A stretch of 64,000 nt of DNA from CAXSBR01 sp964252015 (GTDB taxonomy: Bacteria > Actinomycetota > Actinomycetes > Mycobacteriales > Jatrophihabitantaceae). The notes beneath the pieces are model-generated. The model was not told the DNA's origin and did no database searches. It was given only the letters and a program-made list of their open reading frames with translations. Below, one piece after another: positions 42,921 through 51,755 of the stretch. Location: the NCBI GenBank assembly GCA_964252015.1, contig CAXULW010000002.1:124001-188000 (forward strand), in the 5' to 3' direction. The number at the start of each line of letters is the position of its first letter. Positions within the stretch are counted from its first letter, which is position 1. The position numbers were made by a program, and so were the translations under genes.

Positions 42921-43588
42921 ATCTCGGCGCCGTACACGGCGGCCTGCGTACGTCTCTGCATGCCCAGCTTGGCCAACAGGCCCGATACGTAGTTCTTCAC
43001 CGTCTTCTCGGCCAGGAAAAGGGTTTCCGCGATCTGCTTGTTGGTCATCCCGTCGGCGATGAGCCCCAGGACTTCACGTTCACGCTCGGTCAACGACGCC
43101 AGCCGCTGGTCCTGCGGCTTGCCTTCGCGTAGCCGGGCGAGCAACCTCGCGGTGGCCGCCGAATCCAGCAGGGACTTGCCGGCCGCCACCGCCCGGATGG
43201 CGTCGACCAGGAAGAGACCGCGCACCTCCTTGAGCAGGTAGCCCGCGGCGCCGGCCATGACCGCGGCGAAGATGGCGTCGTCATCGTCGTAGGACGTCAG
43301 GATGATGCAGTTGGTCTCCGGCAGCGACGAGCGGATGTCACGGCACACGTCGATCCCGTTGCCGTCGGGCAGTTGGACGTCGAGCAGGGCGACGTCAGGT
43401 CGGACCGCGGGGATACGGGCCACGGCTTCGACCGCGGAGCCGGCCTCGCCGACGACCTCGATGTCGGGTTCGCCGGACAGCAGATCGGCAATCCCCCGTC
43501 GCACGATCTCGTGATCGTCGAGCAGGAACACCCGGATCACCGCCACGGCGGGCGGTTGAGCACCGGTCAGGTCAGCGGAATCGACCAT
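42908..43588 (-). CDS. devR: NarL/DevR-type response regulator
   Basis: 226 aa. Receiver domain with acidic pocket LLDDHE, phosphoacceptor Asp70 in VALLDVQLPDG and Lys in YLLKEVRG. C-terminal LuxR helix-turn-helix: LTEREREVLGLIADGMTNKQ and ETLFLAEKTVKNYVSGLLAK. The recognition helix and overall layout resemble DevR/DosR of mycobacteria. ATG 43588 lies 22 bp inside the kinase gene, so the pair is translationally coupled. Likely controls the neighbouring nitroreductase, GAF, DoxX and stress-protein genes. Confidence 0.88.
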   Translation of the reverse strand: MVDSADLTGAQPPAVAVIRVFLLDDHEIVRRGIADLLSGEPDIEVVGEAGSAVEAVARIPAVRPDVALLDVQLPDGNGIDVCRDIRSSLPETNCIILTSYDDDDAIFAAVMAGAAGYLLKEVRGLFLVDAIRAVAAGKSLLDSAATARLLARLREGKPQDQRLASLTEREREVLGLIADGMTNKQIAETLFLAEKTVKNYVSGLLAKLGMQRRTQAAVYGAEIRRT

Positions 43589-45354
43589 CGCAACATCGTC
43601 CCCCTGACGTTCTCTGCGTCGGCGCTGGGCGTGGTCGGCGCGGGTGCCCCGATCTGCAGGCTGCCGCCGTGGCGTTCGGCTCGTTCGCGCAGGTTGGCCA
43701 GCCCGCTCCGCCGTCGCGTTTCGCCCATGCCGATGCCGTCGTCGGTCAGTTCCAGTACGAGTTCACCGGCGGAATAGCGCAAGGTGGCGACGGCCTGGCT
43801 GGCCCCGGCGTGCCGGGCCACGTTGGTCAGCCCCTCCCGCAACACCGCGACGACATCGTCAATGGCATCTACGGGAACGGCCGTGTCCACCGGACCGGCA
43901 AAGCTGATGCTGGGCTGGTACCCGAGCACCGGCGCCAGTTCGGAGACGACGCTCAGCATCTGCGCACGCACCGCACCGACCCGGGGGGAAATCGGTCCGC
44001 GCAGACGGAAGATCGACGTCCGGATCTGACGGATGGTCTCGTCGATGTCGTCCACGACCTGGGAAAGCCGGGCGACCCGAGGGTCGTGGCCGAGACCCGA
44101 CGCAATGCTCTCGACCGTCAGCCCGGCGCCGAACAACCGCTGGATGACATGGTCGTGCAAGTCCCGGGCGATCCGATCGCGATCCTCGAGCAACGCGACC
44201 CGTTCCCGGTCCGAGCGCGCGTCGCTCAATTCCAGCGCCAGCGCGGCGTGGTTGGCGAAGGTCGTGGCCATCTCCAGATCCGCGGACGTGAACAACGGCC
44301 GGCCCTGCAGCCGTCCGACCACCAGCGCACCGCGGGTGCGGGCCATACCGACGAGCGGGAGAACCATCAACGGGCCGAGCGGTATGTGCTCGCTGAGGTG
44401 GACGGTGTGTTCGTGCTCGAGGGCCATGTCGGGAATCAGCACCGGCTGGCCGGTCTCGATGACGATCCACGACACCGTCCCGTCGACCGAATAGCTCAAC
44501 CCGCGAAGCTGCTCGGCACCGGCTCCAGTCGCGACCTCGACCATCAACCGCCGGCCGTCCGACGTCGGCAGGACGACGTTCACCGCGTCCGCTTCGGCAA
44601 TCTGCTGCAGGCGCCGGGCGATCACCTGCAACGGTTCTTCGCCGTCGCTGGCCAGCAACTGCCGGGTGATCTCGGTGGAGGCCCGCAACCATTCCTGGCG
44701 GCGGTGGGCCTCCTGGAAGAGCCGGGCGTTCTCGATCGCCACACCGGCGGTGGCGGCCAGGGACGCGATCATCTCCTCGTCCTCGTCCGACACCTGGTCG
44801 TGGTCGTAGCCAGTGAGGTAGATGTTGCCGAAAACCTCACCCCGGACCCGGATCGGGACGCCCAGGAAACTGTGCATGGCCGGATGGCCGGCCGGGAAGC
44901 CGACCGAACGCGGGTCGAGGGTCAGGTCGGGTAGCCGAATCGGGCGCGGGTCGTCGATCAACGCCCCGAGCAGACCCTTGCCTTCCGGCAGATGCCCCAT
45001 GGCGGCAACGGTGTCGTCGTCGATGCCGACCTGAACGAACTGTTCGAGCCCGCCGCCGGGTGCCAGCACCCCGAGCGCTCCGTACCTGGCGTTCACCAGC
45101 TCGCAGGCGGCCTCGACGATCCGACGCAGTACCACTGGCAGCGTCAGGTCGCCGATGATCGATCGGTTGGCGCGGAGCAGCCCCTGCAGGCGCCGCTGGG
45201 CCGCAAGCACGCTCTCACTGGAGACGTCGAGCCAGTCGGCGACGTCACTCTCGCCGGTCTGGGCGTACGCATCTGACCGCGACTCGGCCCAGGATCCCGG
45301 CTCGAGCCCGGCGTGTGCATCGTCAGGAGCGTCCGGACGGGCTGTCGCCATCAC
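43567..45354 (-). CDS. devS: GAF-domain sensor histidine kinase, DevS/DosT-like
   Basis: 595 aa. Two GAF domains (about residues 70-210 and 240-375), then a HisKA_3 dimerisation domain with phosphoacceptor His near 400 in ARDLHDHVIQRLFGAGL, and an HATPase domain with LREGLTNVARHAGAS (N box) and LTDDGIGMGE (G1). This is the architecture of DevS, whose first GAF binds haem and senses O2/NO/CO; haem binding here is inferred, not visible. The start may be ATG 45351 instead of GTG 45354. No membrane segments, so a cytoplasmic sensor. Confidence 0.9.
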   Translation of the reverse strand: MMATARPDAPDDAHAGLEPGSWAESRSDAYAQTGESDVADWLDVSSESVLAAQRRLQGLLRANRSIIGDLTLPVVLRRIVEAACELVNARYGALGVLAPGGGLEQFVQVGIDDDTVAAMGHLPEGKGLLGALIDDPRPIRLPDLTLDPRSVGFPAGHPAMHSFLGVPIRVRGEVFGNIYLTGYDHDQVSDEDEEMIASLAATAGVAIENARLFQEAHRRQEWLRASTEITRQLLASDGEEPLQVIARRLQQIAEADAVNVVLPTSDGRRLMVEVATGAGAEQLRGLSYSVDGTVSWIVIETGQPVLIPDMALEHEHTVHLSEHIPLGPLMVLPLVGMARTRGALVVGRLQGRPLFTSADLEMATTFANHAALALELSDARSDRERVALLEDRDRIARDLHDHVIQRLFGAGLTVESIASGLGHDPRVARLSQVVDDIDETIRQIRTSIFRLRGPISPRVGAVRAQMLSVVSELAPVLGYQPSISFAGPVDTAVPVDAIDDVVAVLREGLTNVARHAGASQAVATLRYSAGELVLELTDDGIGMGETRRRSGLANLRERAERHGGSLQIGAPAPTTPSADAENVRGTMLRWSIPLT

Positions 45355-45419
45355 CTTGATCGTATCCGCCCGAGCAGGTACCCGGCGGGAAGGCGCCGGT
45401 CAGCCGGGCCGTCCGCCGG

Positions 45420-46439
45420 TCACGCCGCTTCGGTGAGCATGTCGATGAGCCGGCGCCGACGGGTGGCCGGCGTGGTGGGCGCGCGGCCGACGCGCAGCAG
45501 GACGTGGGGCTGCATCGTCAGCCGTAGCTCCCGACGCAGCATGGCCCGGGTGTTCGGCATCTCGATGAGCTGGGTGATCGGGCTGACCGCGTAGCCGTGT
45601 CGCTCGGCCTCCAGCAGCAGGTGCTCCAGGCCCTCGCCGGCCTGCAACCACGCCACGCGCGAATCCTCCGCAGTGCCCAGCAACACCAGGCACTGGTTCA
45701 TCCCGGAACGCGTCTCGGTCGGCAGCTCACCGGCGCCGATGGTGTCGAACTCGCGGACGGGGACGTCGTCGTGTCCGCCCGCGGCGCCGTACGGGATGGC
45801 CGACGCCGGCACCCCGTCGTTACGCAGGTCGTCGCCGGTGGTCCACATCCGCAGCTCGGCCCGGTAGGCCGGATCGGCGTTCTCCTGGGCGTCGGCTCGC
45901 TGGCTCTGGACGGCCACGGCGACCCGATCCTCGGCCCGCGTGATCGGCATGAGTTCCGCGCTTTCGGCCGACGCGGCGGCCACGAGCACATCGACGATCT
46001 CCGGTGGCACCACCTCGGCGCCGAACTGACGCCGGTTGGTGCGGCGCGACTCGACCAGTGCATCCAACGGCGCCAGCGCACTCGGGCCGGTTGCGAGTGG
46101 GTCGAGCTGCACGGTGATCCGGGCGAGCAGGTCCGGCCGGGTCGGGTCGGGCAGGCGTTCGACGCGAGCCTGGTAGCCGCTCGCGGCGAGGGACACCCGA
46201 GCGTTGAACAAGGCACACCCGCAGCTGATCAACATTTGCCGCCCGGACGGATCCAGGACCTCGAGTCGCCGCGTCGGGTCGGCATGGATCTCGAGGGCGT
46301 CACCGTCCAGCACGAACCGCCACGGCTGGGTGTTGTGCACGGACGGCGCGAGCGTGGCTCGGATCGCGGCCCGGCGCAGGGCTTGGGTCGACGTGCGGCT
46401 GATTGTCGTGCTGGTGGTCGTCGTCGTGGTCGCGCTCAT
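45420..46439 (-). CDS. Acg-family FMN-binding nitroreductase-like protein
   Basis: 339 aa from ATG 46439 (MSATTTTTTSTTI), preceded by GAGAGGACGAGG. ATLAPSVHNTQPWRF is the Acg-family N-terminal block, with ESRRTNRRQF and WLQAGEGLEHLLLEAERHGY later. In Mycobacterium tuberculosis the Acg-type genes (Rv2032, Rv3127, Rv3131) belong to the DosR regulon, which fits the neighbours here. The frame extends to 46544, but the extra part overlaps the upstream gene. Catalytic activity in this family is uncertain. Confidence 0.88.
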   Translation of the reverse strand: MSATTTTTTSTTISRTSTQALRRAAIRATLAPSVHNTQPWRFVLDGDALEIHADPTRRLEVLDPSGRQMLISCGCALFNARVSLAASGYQARVERLPDPTRPDLLARITVQLDPLATGPSALAPLDALVESRRTNRRQFGAEVVPPEIVDVLVAAASAESAELMPITRAEDRVAVAVQSQRADAQENADPAYRAELRMWTTGDDLRNDGVPASAIPYGAAGGHDDVPVREFDTIGAGELPTETRSGMNQCLVLLGTAEDSRVAWLQAGEGLEHLLLEAERHGYAVSPITQLIEMPNTRAMLRRELRLTMQPHVLLRVGRAPTTPATRRRRLIDMLTEAA

Positions 46440-46455
46440 CGACCTCGTCCTCTCG

Positions 46456-47181
46456 TCAGTCGTGCCTTGGTTCTCCTGACGATGCTCCGAGGGCACCAGG
46501 GTGAGGCAGGGCCGAACGTCCCGCGCCGACAGTTCTAAAGTCACGAGCGGGTGCTGCGTCGCTCGCCTCGGTGGGCTCGTCCACCGGACGGCCCTGTTCC
46601 CGGCGCAGCAGGTCGATGGTGTGATCGACCAGGAGTTGCGCCAGGGCGAGATCAGTCCCGGTGAGCTGGTACTCGGGGTTCCACAGGTGCAGTACGGTGC
46701 CGCGGAAGCCGGGCCCGGGGGCGCTCGCCGGCTCGACGAACGAGGTCTGTACGGCGTGATCGCTCACCCATTGTCCTGACCACGAGTCGCGCACCCGGGT
46801 CTGGCGATGCTGCTCATCGCCGACGAACGGCGCGCCGGTGATGGGCCGTTCGATGCGATAGGTGGCCAGACCGATCTCTTCGACGACGATCTGACACCGG
46901 TCGCTGAACAGGGGCACCGACAGCGCGGCCAGGCTGGTGAACACCAGCGCCGGCCACTCCGACGGGATGAGGCCGCGCAGTCCGTCCATCACGGCGTCGG
47001 CGTGGTTGATGCGAACCGCGGTCCGGCCCGAATTGCCTAATTCTGGACGATCGAAAGACGTCATGGTGATCCCGGAGGGCGGGGCGTTCACCGTGGTGTC
47101 CGGCGTGGAGCTGCTGCCATGGTTCAGCGGCGTGTGCGGCCGAACCGTTCCGGACCAGCTGAGATTCTCAGCCACTTGCAT
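46456..47181 (-). CDS. GAF-like domain protein upstream of the nitroreductase
   Basis: 241 aa from ATG 47181 (MQVAENLSW), chosen because GAGAGG lies 5 nt upstream; ATG 47064 is a shorter alternative. The middle region (WPALVFTSLAALSVPLF, CQIVVEEIGLATYRIERPI) and FRGTVLHLWNPEYQLTGTDL followed by ALAQLLVDHTIDLL resemble a divergent GAF fold. There is no output domain. The stop is 16 bp before the nitroreductase start, so the genes likely form one operon with devS and devR. Function unknown. Confidence 0.7.
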   Translation of the reverse strand: MQVAENLSWSGTVRPHTPLNHGSSSTPDTTVNAPPSGITMTSFDRPELGNSGRTAVRINHADAVMDGLRGLIPSEWPALVFTSLAALSVPLFSDRCQIVVEEIGLATYRIERPITGAPFVGDEQHRQTRVRDSWSGQWVSDHAVQTSFVEPASAPGPGFRGTVLHLWNPEYQLTGTDLALAQLLVDHTIDLLRREQGRPVDEPTEASDAAPARDFRTVGAGRSALPHPGALGASSGEPRHD

Positions 47182-47261
47182 CTTACCTCTCGGCGCAGGC
47201 CCGCCGAACCATTCAGCCCGATACGCACCAGCCCGACTGCGGGCCGAACGTCTCGCGAACT

Positions 47262-47277
47262 GGTGACGTTGGTCCCC
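47262..47277. promoter_or_regulatory. DevR/DosR-box-like site in the divergent GAF/DoxX region
   Basis: GGTGACGTTGGTCCCC matches the DosR palindrome GGGAC-N4-GTCCC with one mismatch. A weaker relative, GGGCCGTTGTCC, lies at 47286-47297. Both fall between the minus-strand GAF operon (start 47181) and doxX (start 47379), where a DevR-type activator would serve both directions. Confidence 0.5.
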
Positions 47278-47378
47278 TCGCGGCCGGGCCGTTGTCCTCA
47301 GGCGCCGAGCGTCTCGTTGAACCAGGATCGGTGATGACTGATGCCAGTCACGAGAAGCCCGCAACGAGAGGATCGACC

Positions 47379-47969
47379 ATGTTCACTCATCATTCGCCCA
47401 GCCCGATGGTGGAGCACCCCGAGCTGGTGTCGTCGCCCGTGGCGATGATGACCAGCACGGCGGCCCGCGCCCTGGCCGTCCTGCGGATAGCCACCGGGTT
47501 CATCTTCCTGTGGGCGTTCCTGGACAAGACCTTCGGTCTGCGCTACTCGACCCCCTCGGCGAAGGCCTGGATCCACGGCGGCTCACCGACCAGGGGTTTC
47601 CTCGCTTCCGTCGAGGTCGGCCCGTTCCAGTCGCTGTTCCATTCGATCGCCGGGACCTGGTGGGCGAACACGCTGTTCATGCTCGGCATGCTCGGGGTGG
47701 GCTTGGCCGTCATCGCCGGGGTCGCATTGCGAGCCGCCGCGGTGTCCGGCGTCATCCTGGTCGCCGGCATGTGGCTGGCCGAGTTCCCGCTGGCCCAGCA
47801 CACCAGCGCCGGTGCGCCCAGCGGTTCGACCAACCCGATCGTGGACTACCACTTCCTCTACGCCGCGGCTCTCATCGTCCTGGCGCTGACCTACGCCGGT
47901 TCCACGTGGGGCCTGGGCAAGGTCTGGGCCCGGGTTCCGTTCGTACACCGCCACCCGTGGGCGCTCTGA
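47379..47969 (+). CDS. DoxX/DoxD-family membrane protein
   Basis: 196 aa from ATG 47379 with GAGAGG about 7 nt upstream; an in-frame ATG at 47334 is possible. Four hydrophobic segments, for example VLRIATGFIFLWAFLDKTFG and ANTLFMLGMLGVGLAVIAG. DoxX-type proteins act as quinone-linked electron-transfer subunits or in thiol/sulfur redox stress. Position in the DevR-like locus suits a redox role. It precedes the universal stress gene by 45 bp. Confidence 0.82.
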   Translation: MFTHHSPSPMVEHPELVSSPVAMMTSTAARALAVLRIATGFIFLWAFLDKTFGLRYSTPSAKAWIHGGSPTRGFLASVEVGPFQSLFHSIAGTWWANTLFMLGMLGVGLAVIAGVALRAAAVSGVILVAGMWLAEFPLAQHTSAGAPSGSTNPIVDYHFLYAAALIVLALTYAGSTWGLGKVWARVPFVHRHPWAL

Positions 47970-48014
47970 CCGCACGCGTCCGTCCCAATCCGCCCGATTA
48001 CCCAGGGAGCCCTC

Positions 48015-48521
48015 ATGAGCATCTATTCGCCTGAACTTGCACCTGACCCCGTCCACGTCGCCGCCAGCTATGCCGATGCGATCGTCGTGGGTGTCGACGG
48101 TTCACCGGCATCACAACAGGCCCTGCGCTGGGCGCGTTTCCTCTCCGAAACGACCAACAGCCCGTTGGCCGTCGTATCGGTGTGGGACCCGTCCGGTGTG
48201 TACGGGTGGGCGGCAGGGAGTTGGTCGGCCATGCCCGTCGATTGGAACCCGTCGCTGGAGGCCCAGCGGAGCCTGGATTCGACGGTTGACGCCGTGTTCG
48301 GAGTCCAGCGACCGGTCGGGCTCAAGTCGGCGGTGGTCGAGGGCAACGTGGCCCGGGTGCTGCTCGAGGTCACCCGCGGCGCCCGCATGCTCGTGGTCGG
48401 CAGCCGCGGGCACGGTGGGTTCGCCGGGCTGCTGCTGGGCTCGGTAAGTTCCGCGTGCGCCGAGCACGCCACGTGTCCGGTACTCGTGGTGCACGGCCAC
48501 ACGCCGCCTCCGCCGGCCTGA
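48015..48521 (+). CDS. Universal stress protein (UspA family)
   Basis: 168 aa. AIVVGVDGSPASQQALRWA at the N-terminus and MLVVGSRGHGGFAGLLLGSV with the ATP-binding G-x2-G-x9-G(S/T) pattern near residues 128-145. Actinobacterial USPs of this kind are DosR targets. Ribosome binding site CAGGGAGCC before ATG 48015. Follows doxX on the same strand, probably cotranscribed. Confidence 0.92.
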   Translation: MSIYSPELAPDPVHVAASYADAIVVGVDGSPASQQALRWARFLSETTNSPLAVVSVWDPSGVYGWAAGSWSAMPVDWNPSLEAQRSLDSTVDAVFGVQRPVGLKSAVVEGNVARVLLEVTRGARMLVVGSRGHGGFAGLLLGSVSSACAEHATCPVLVVHGHTPPPPA

Positions 48522-48611
48522 GGTTCGCACTCCGCGCCCGCGAGGGACGCTGGAACGGTCGCTAACGCGTCCCGCCGAGGCGCGGAGTGGGTACGGCCCG
48601 GGCGCTAGCCT

Positions 48612-49454
48612 GTGGGCGACATGGTCGTCCTCTTCGCGTTGTTGGCCGCGGCGAGCTACGGGGTCAGTGACTTCCTGGGCGGGTTCGCCTCACGGGCGGC
48701 CAAGGCGCTCACCGTGTTGTTGCACAATTACCCGGCCGGCGCGCTGGTGATGATCGCGCTGTTGCCGCTCTTTCCCGGCCCGGTCTCGATGTCGACGTTG
48801 CTGTGGAGCGTGGCCGGCGGCGCGGCCGGGATGACCGGCGTGGGGCTGATGTACTCGGCGATGGCGGTCGCGCCGATGAACGTGATCTCGCCCGTCACCG
48901 GCGTGCTGGCCGCGGTCGTGCCCGTGCTGGCCGGGGTCGTGCTGGGTGAACGCCCGGCGGTGCTGGTCTGGCTGGGGATGGTACTGGCCCTGGTCGCGGT
49001 CGTGCTCATCACCCGCTCTCCGGACGACCATCCGCACGGGCCGTTGACGCGCGTCTCGGTGTTGATGGCCCTCGGGGCCGGGGTCGGCTTCGGGATCTAT
49101 TTTGTCTGCCTTTCACGCAGCGATACCGACTCCGGGCTGTGGCCGGTGGTGATCGCCCGGGTCGCCGCGTCGTTGCTGCTCCTGCCGGTGGCGTTACGGG
49201 CCGGCGCGGTGAGCCGCATGCCGGCCCGGATCACCCTGCTGGCGTTGACCGCCGGTGCCGTCGACGCCGCGTCGAACCTGGCCTTCCTGCTGGCCAGCCG
49301 GCACGGCTACCTGTCCGTGGCCGGCGTGATCACCGCGCTGTATCCGGCCGGCACCGTGCTGCTCGCCATCGTGCTGCTCAAGGAACGCACCGGGCGCATT
49401 CAGTGGCTGGGCATGGGCATGGCCGTCGTGGCCGTCGTCCTCATCACCGGTTGA
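48612..49454 (+). CDS. EamA/DMT-family transporter
   Basis: 280 aa, about ten hydrophobic segments in two halves of the EamA type; the end of each half reads VLVWLGMVLALVAVVLIT and IQWLGMGMAVVAVVLIT, showing the internal duplication. The start is GTG 48612 or ATG 48621. Such proteins export metabolites or amino acids; the substrate is unknown. Convergent with the aldo/keto reductase, 63 bp apart. Confidence 0.87.
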   Translation: MGDMVVLFALLAAASYGVSDFLGGFASRAAKALTVLLHNYPAGALVMIALLPLFPGPVSMSTLLWSVAGGAAGMTGVGLMYSAMAVAPMNVISPVTGVLAAVVPVLAGVVLGERPAVLVWLGMVLALVAVVLITRSPDDHPHGPLTRVSVLMALGAGVGFGIYFVCLSRSDTDSGLWPVVIARVAASLLLLPVALRAGAVSRMPARITLLALTAGAVDAASNLAFLLASRHGYLSVAGVITALYPAGTVLLAIVLLKERTGRIQWLGMGMAVVAVVLITG

Positions 49455-49517
49455 CGTTCACCTGCTCAGCCGGACCTACCAGACGATCGGCTGGCTGACC
49501 CGGTGTGGGTGGACGGC

Positions 49518-50489
49518 CTACCAGGCGTAGTCCTCGGGCGCGGGCTGGTGCCCGGGAAAGATCTCGTCGAGGCGGGTCAGCGTCTTGTCGTCCAGCTTCA
49601 CGTCGAGCGCACGGAGGCCGGCGGTCAGCTGGTCCATCGTGCGCGGGCCGACGATGGGCGCGGTGACGGCGGGCTGGTGCAGCAGCCACGCCAGCGCGAC
49701 GTCACCCGGTTCGTGTCCCAGTTCGGCCGCGAAGTCCTCGTACTGCTCGATCTGCTCCCGGTGCTGCTCCACCGCCTGCTTGGCCCGGCCCTCCAGGCGC
49801 CGTCGCCCGTCGCGGTCCTTGCCCAGCACCCCGCCGAGCAGTCCGCCCTGCAGCGGCGACCACGGGATGAGCCCGAGGCCGTGGTGCTCGACGGCGGGAA
49901 TCACCTCGCGCTCGATGTCGCGCACGATCAGGTTGTAGATCGACTGTTCGCTGACCAGGCCGAGGAAGTTGCGGCGCGCGGCCGCGGCCTGCGCGTCGGC
50001 GATGTGCCAGCCGGCGAAGTTGCTGCTGCCGGCGTAGAGGATCTTGCCCTGCGCCACCGCGACCTCGATCGCCGGCCAGATCTCGTCCCAGCCGGTGGCG
50101 CGGTCGATGTGGTGGAACTGGTAGAGGTCGATGTAGTCGGTCTGCAGCCGGCGCAAGCTCGCGTCCAGGGCGCGGCGGATGTTCAGGGCCGACAACTTCT
50201 CCTCGTTGGGCCAATCGCCCATACCGCCGTAGACCTTCGTCGCCAGCACGGTCTTCTCGCGCCGCCCGCCACCCTGGGCGAAGAACTCCCCGACGATCTC
50301 CTCGGTGCGTCCCTTGCCGACGTCACGGCCGTAGACGTTCGCGGTGTCGAAGAAGTTGATGCCGTGCTCGTGCGCGGCGTCCATGATCGCGTGCGAGTCC
50401 TCGACGCTGGTCAACGGACCGAAGTTCATGGTGCCGAGGCACAGGCGACTGACGGACAGGCCGGTTCGGCCGAGGTGGGTGTATTCCAT
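49518..50489 (-). CDS. Aldo/keto reductase
   Basis: 323 aa. Start MEYTHLGRTGLSVSRLCLGT is the classic AKR beginning; FFDTANVYG holds the catalytic Asp and Tyr, VLATKVYGG the Lys, and YQFHHIDRATG the His region. NADPH-dependent carbonyl reductase of the YajO/Tas-like group. Stands alone; divergent from the acetyltransferase at 50566. Confidence 0.93.
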   Translation of the reverse strand: MEYTHLGRTGLSVSRLCLGTMNFGPLTSVEDSHAIMDAAHEHGINFFDTANVYGRDVGKGRTEEIVGEFFAQGGGRREKTVLATKVYGGMGDWPNEEKLSALNIRRALDASLRRLQTDYIDLYQFHHIDRATGWDEIWPAIEVAVAQGKILYAGSSNFAGWHIADAQAAAARRNFLGLVSEQSIYNLIVRDIEREVIPAVEHHGLGLIPWSPLQGGLLGGVLGKDRDGRRRLEGRAKQAVEQHREQIEQYEDFAAELGHEPGDVALAWLLHQPAVTAPIVGPRTMDQLTAGLRALDVKLDDKTLTRLDEIFPGHQPAPEDYAW

Positions 50490-50565
50490 GACGCCACTCT
50501 GGCACGGCTCATTCCGCGCCGAAACGGCCGGTCCGATCCTCCGCGCGGCGCGGCATCATGTGGGT

Positions 50566-51150
50566 GTGCCCGAATTGGTGGAACCGGTCGCCCCGCCCGG
50601 ACGCCTGAGCTCGCTGGCCCAACCCGTTCTCGTCGTCGACGAGTTGGTGCTGCGGCCGTGGCAGCCCGACGACGTTCGCGCCGTCGTGGCGGCGTACCAG
50701 GATCCGGAGATTCAGCGGTGGCACGTCCGGTTCATGACGGAACCGGAAGCCCAGGCCTGGGTGCGGTCCTGGGCCGACAAGTGGCGGGCGGAGACCGGCG
50801 CGGGCTGGGCCGTCGTCGACGGGGACACGGTGGTGGGGCGGACCGGACTGCGGACGATCGATCTGGCTGCGGGTCACGGCGAGGCGGCGTACTGGGTGAC
50901 GCCGTCCGGGCGGGGCCGCGGTATTTCCGCCCGGGCGCTGATGGCCGTCAGTGAATGGATGTTCGTTCTCGTTGGTCTGAACCGCATCGAGCTCGAGCAC
51001 TCCACCGCCAACCCGGCGTCCTGCCGCGTCGCGCTCACCGCGGGCTACGCCGCCGAGGGCACCAAGCGACGCGCCGTACGCCACGCCGACGGCTGGCACG
51101 ACATGCACCTGCACGCCCGCCTCAACCCAAACCCGAGTTGTTCGACGTGA
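50566..51150 (+). CDS. GNAT-family N-acetyltransferase
   Basis: 194 aa from GTG 50566; GTG 50560 is also possible. ELVLRPWQPDDVRAVVAAYQ starts the RimJ/RimL-like fold, GEAAYWVTPSGRGRGISARAL is the acetyl-CoA-binding motif (R-G-R-G-x-x-A), and RIELEHSTANPASCRVALTAG follows in the usual position. Acceptor unknown. The long frame upstream to 50344 is antisense to the reductase and was dropped. Confidence 0.86.
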   Translation: MPELVEPVAPPGRLSSLAQPVLVVDELVLRPWQPDDVRAVVAAYQDPEIQRWHVRFMTEPEAQAWVRSWADKWRAETGAGWAVVDGDTVVGRTGLRTIDLAAGHGEAAYWVTPSGRGRGISARALMAVSEWMFVLVGLNRIELEHSTANPASCRVALTAGYAAEGTKRRAVRHADGWHDMHLHARLNPNPSCST

Positions 51151-51196
51151 GATAGCCCGCCGAGAGTCGAACCGGAGATGGTCCATCCGATGATGG

Positions 51197-51213
51197 TTGC
51201 TTGGTACAAGCAA
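51197..51213. promoter_or_regulatory. MarR-type operator palindrome
   Basis: TTGCTTG-GTA-CAAGCAA is a perfect 7-bp inverted repeat, the size and form bound by MarR-family dimers. It ends 20 bp before the MarR start at 51234, so autoregulation of the MarR-MFS-kinase operon is likely. Confidence 0.7.
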
Positions 51214-51233
51214 CTTCGGCGTAGGGTGAGGGC

Positions 51234-51755
51234 ATGGCCGGTTCCGTGGTGCCCGGATCAGACCTGGCCCGGCAGCTGGAGAGGACGTTTCGCCTGCTGG
51301 GCAAGCGGATCTACCGCACCAGCCCACGTCGAGCCCTCGACGGTGGGCCTGATCTGGACCACGCAGCGATCTCACTCCTGGCGATCCTGGAGGATCAAGA
51401 CGAGATGCGGCCGTCCGACATCGCCACCGCGCTGGAGATCGACCAGTCCACCGTCAGCCGACAGCTGCAACAGCTCGAGAAGCTCGGTCGCGTCGCACGA
51501 CGGGCCGACCGCGGGGACGGCCGGGTATCGCATATCCGGCTCACCGAAGCCGGTCGCCAGAGCCTGGCCGCCGTCCGTGTCGCCCGGGCCGCGATGCTCG
51601 ATGACGTTCTCGCCGGATGGCGCGAAGCCGACCGTCGCCAGCTCAACCTGCTGCTCGAACGACTGCACCACGATCTCGCGGCGGTGCCGATCTCGGCGTC
51701 GCCGAATCGACCGGGGCCCCCGGCACCAACACCGAACGGAGAGAGTCGTCGATGA
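51234..51755 (+). CDS. MarR-family transcriptional regulator
   Basis: 173 aa. Winged helix core: MRPSDIATALEIDQSTVSRQ (recognition helix), LQQLEKLGRVARRADRGDGR and VSHIRLTEAGRQSL (wing). It is translationally coupled to the MFS gene by a 4-bp ATGA overlap and has a palindromic operator just upstream. By analogy with MarR systems it would repress the exporter until a ligand binds. Confidence 0.92.
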   Translation: MAGSVVPGSDLARQLERTFRLLGKRIYRTSPRRALDGGPDLDHAAISLLAILEDQDEMRPSDIATALEIDQSTVSRQLQQLEKLGRVARRADRGDGRVSHIRLTEAGRQSLAAVRVARAAMLDDVLAGWREADRRQLNLLLERLHHDLAAVPISASPNRPGPPAPTPNGESRR

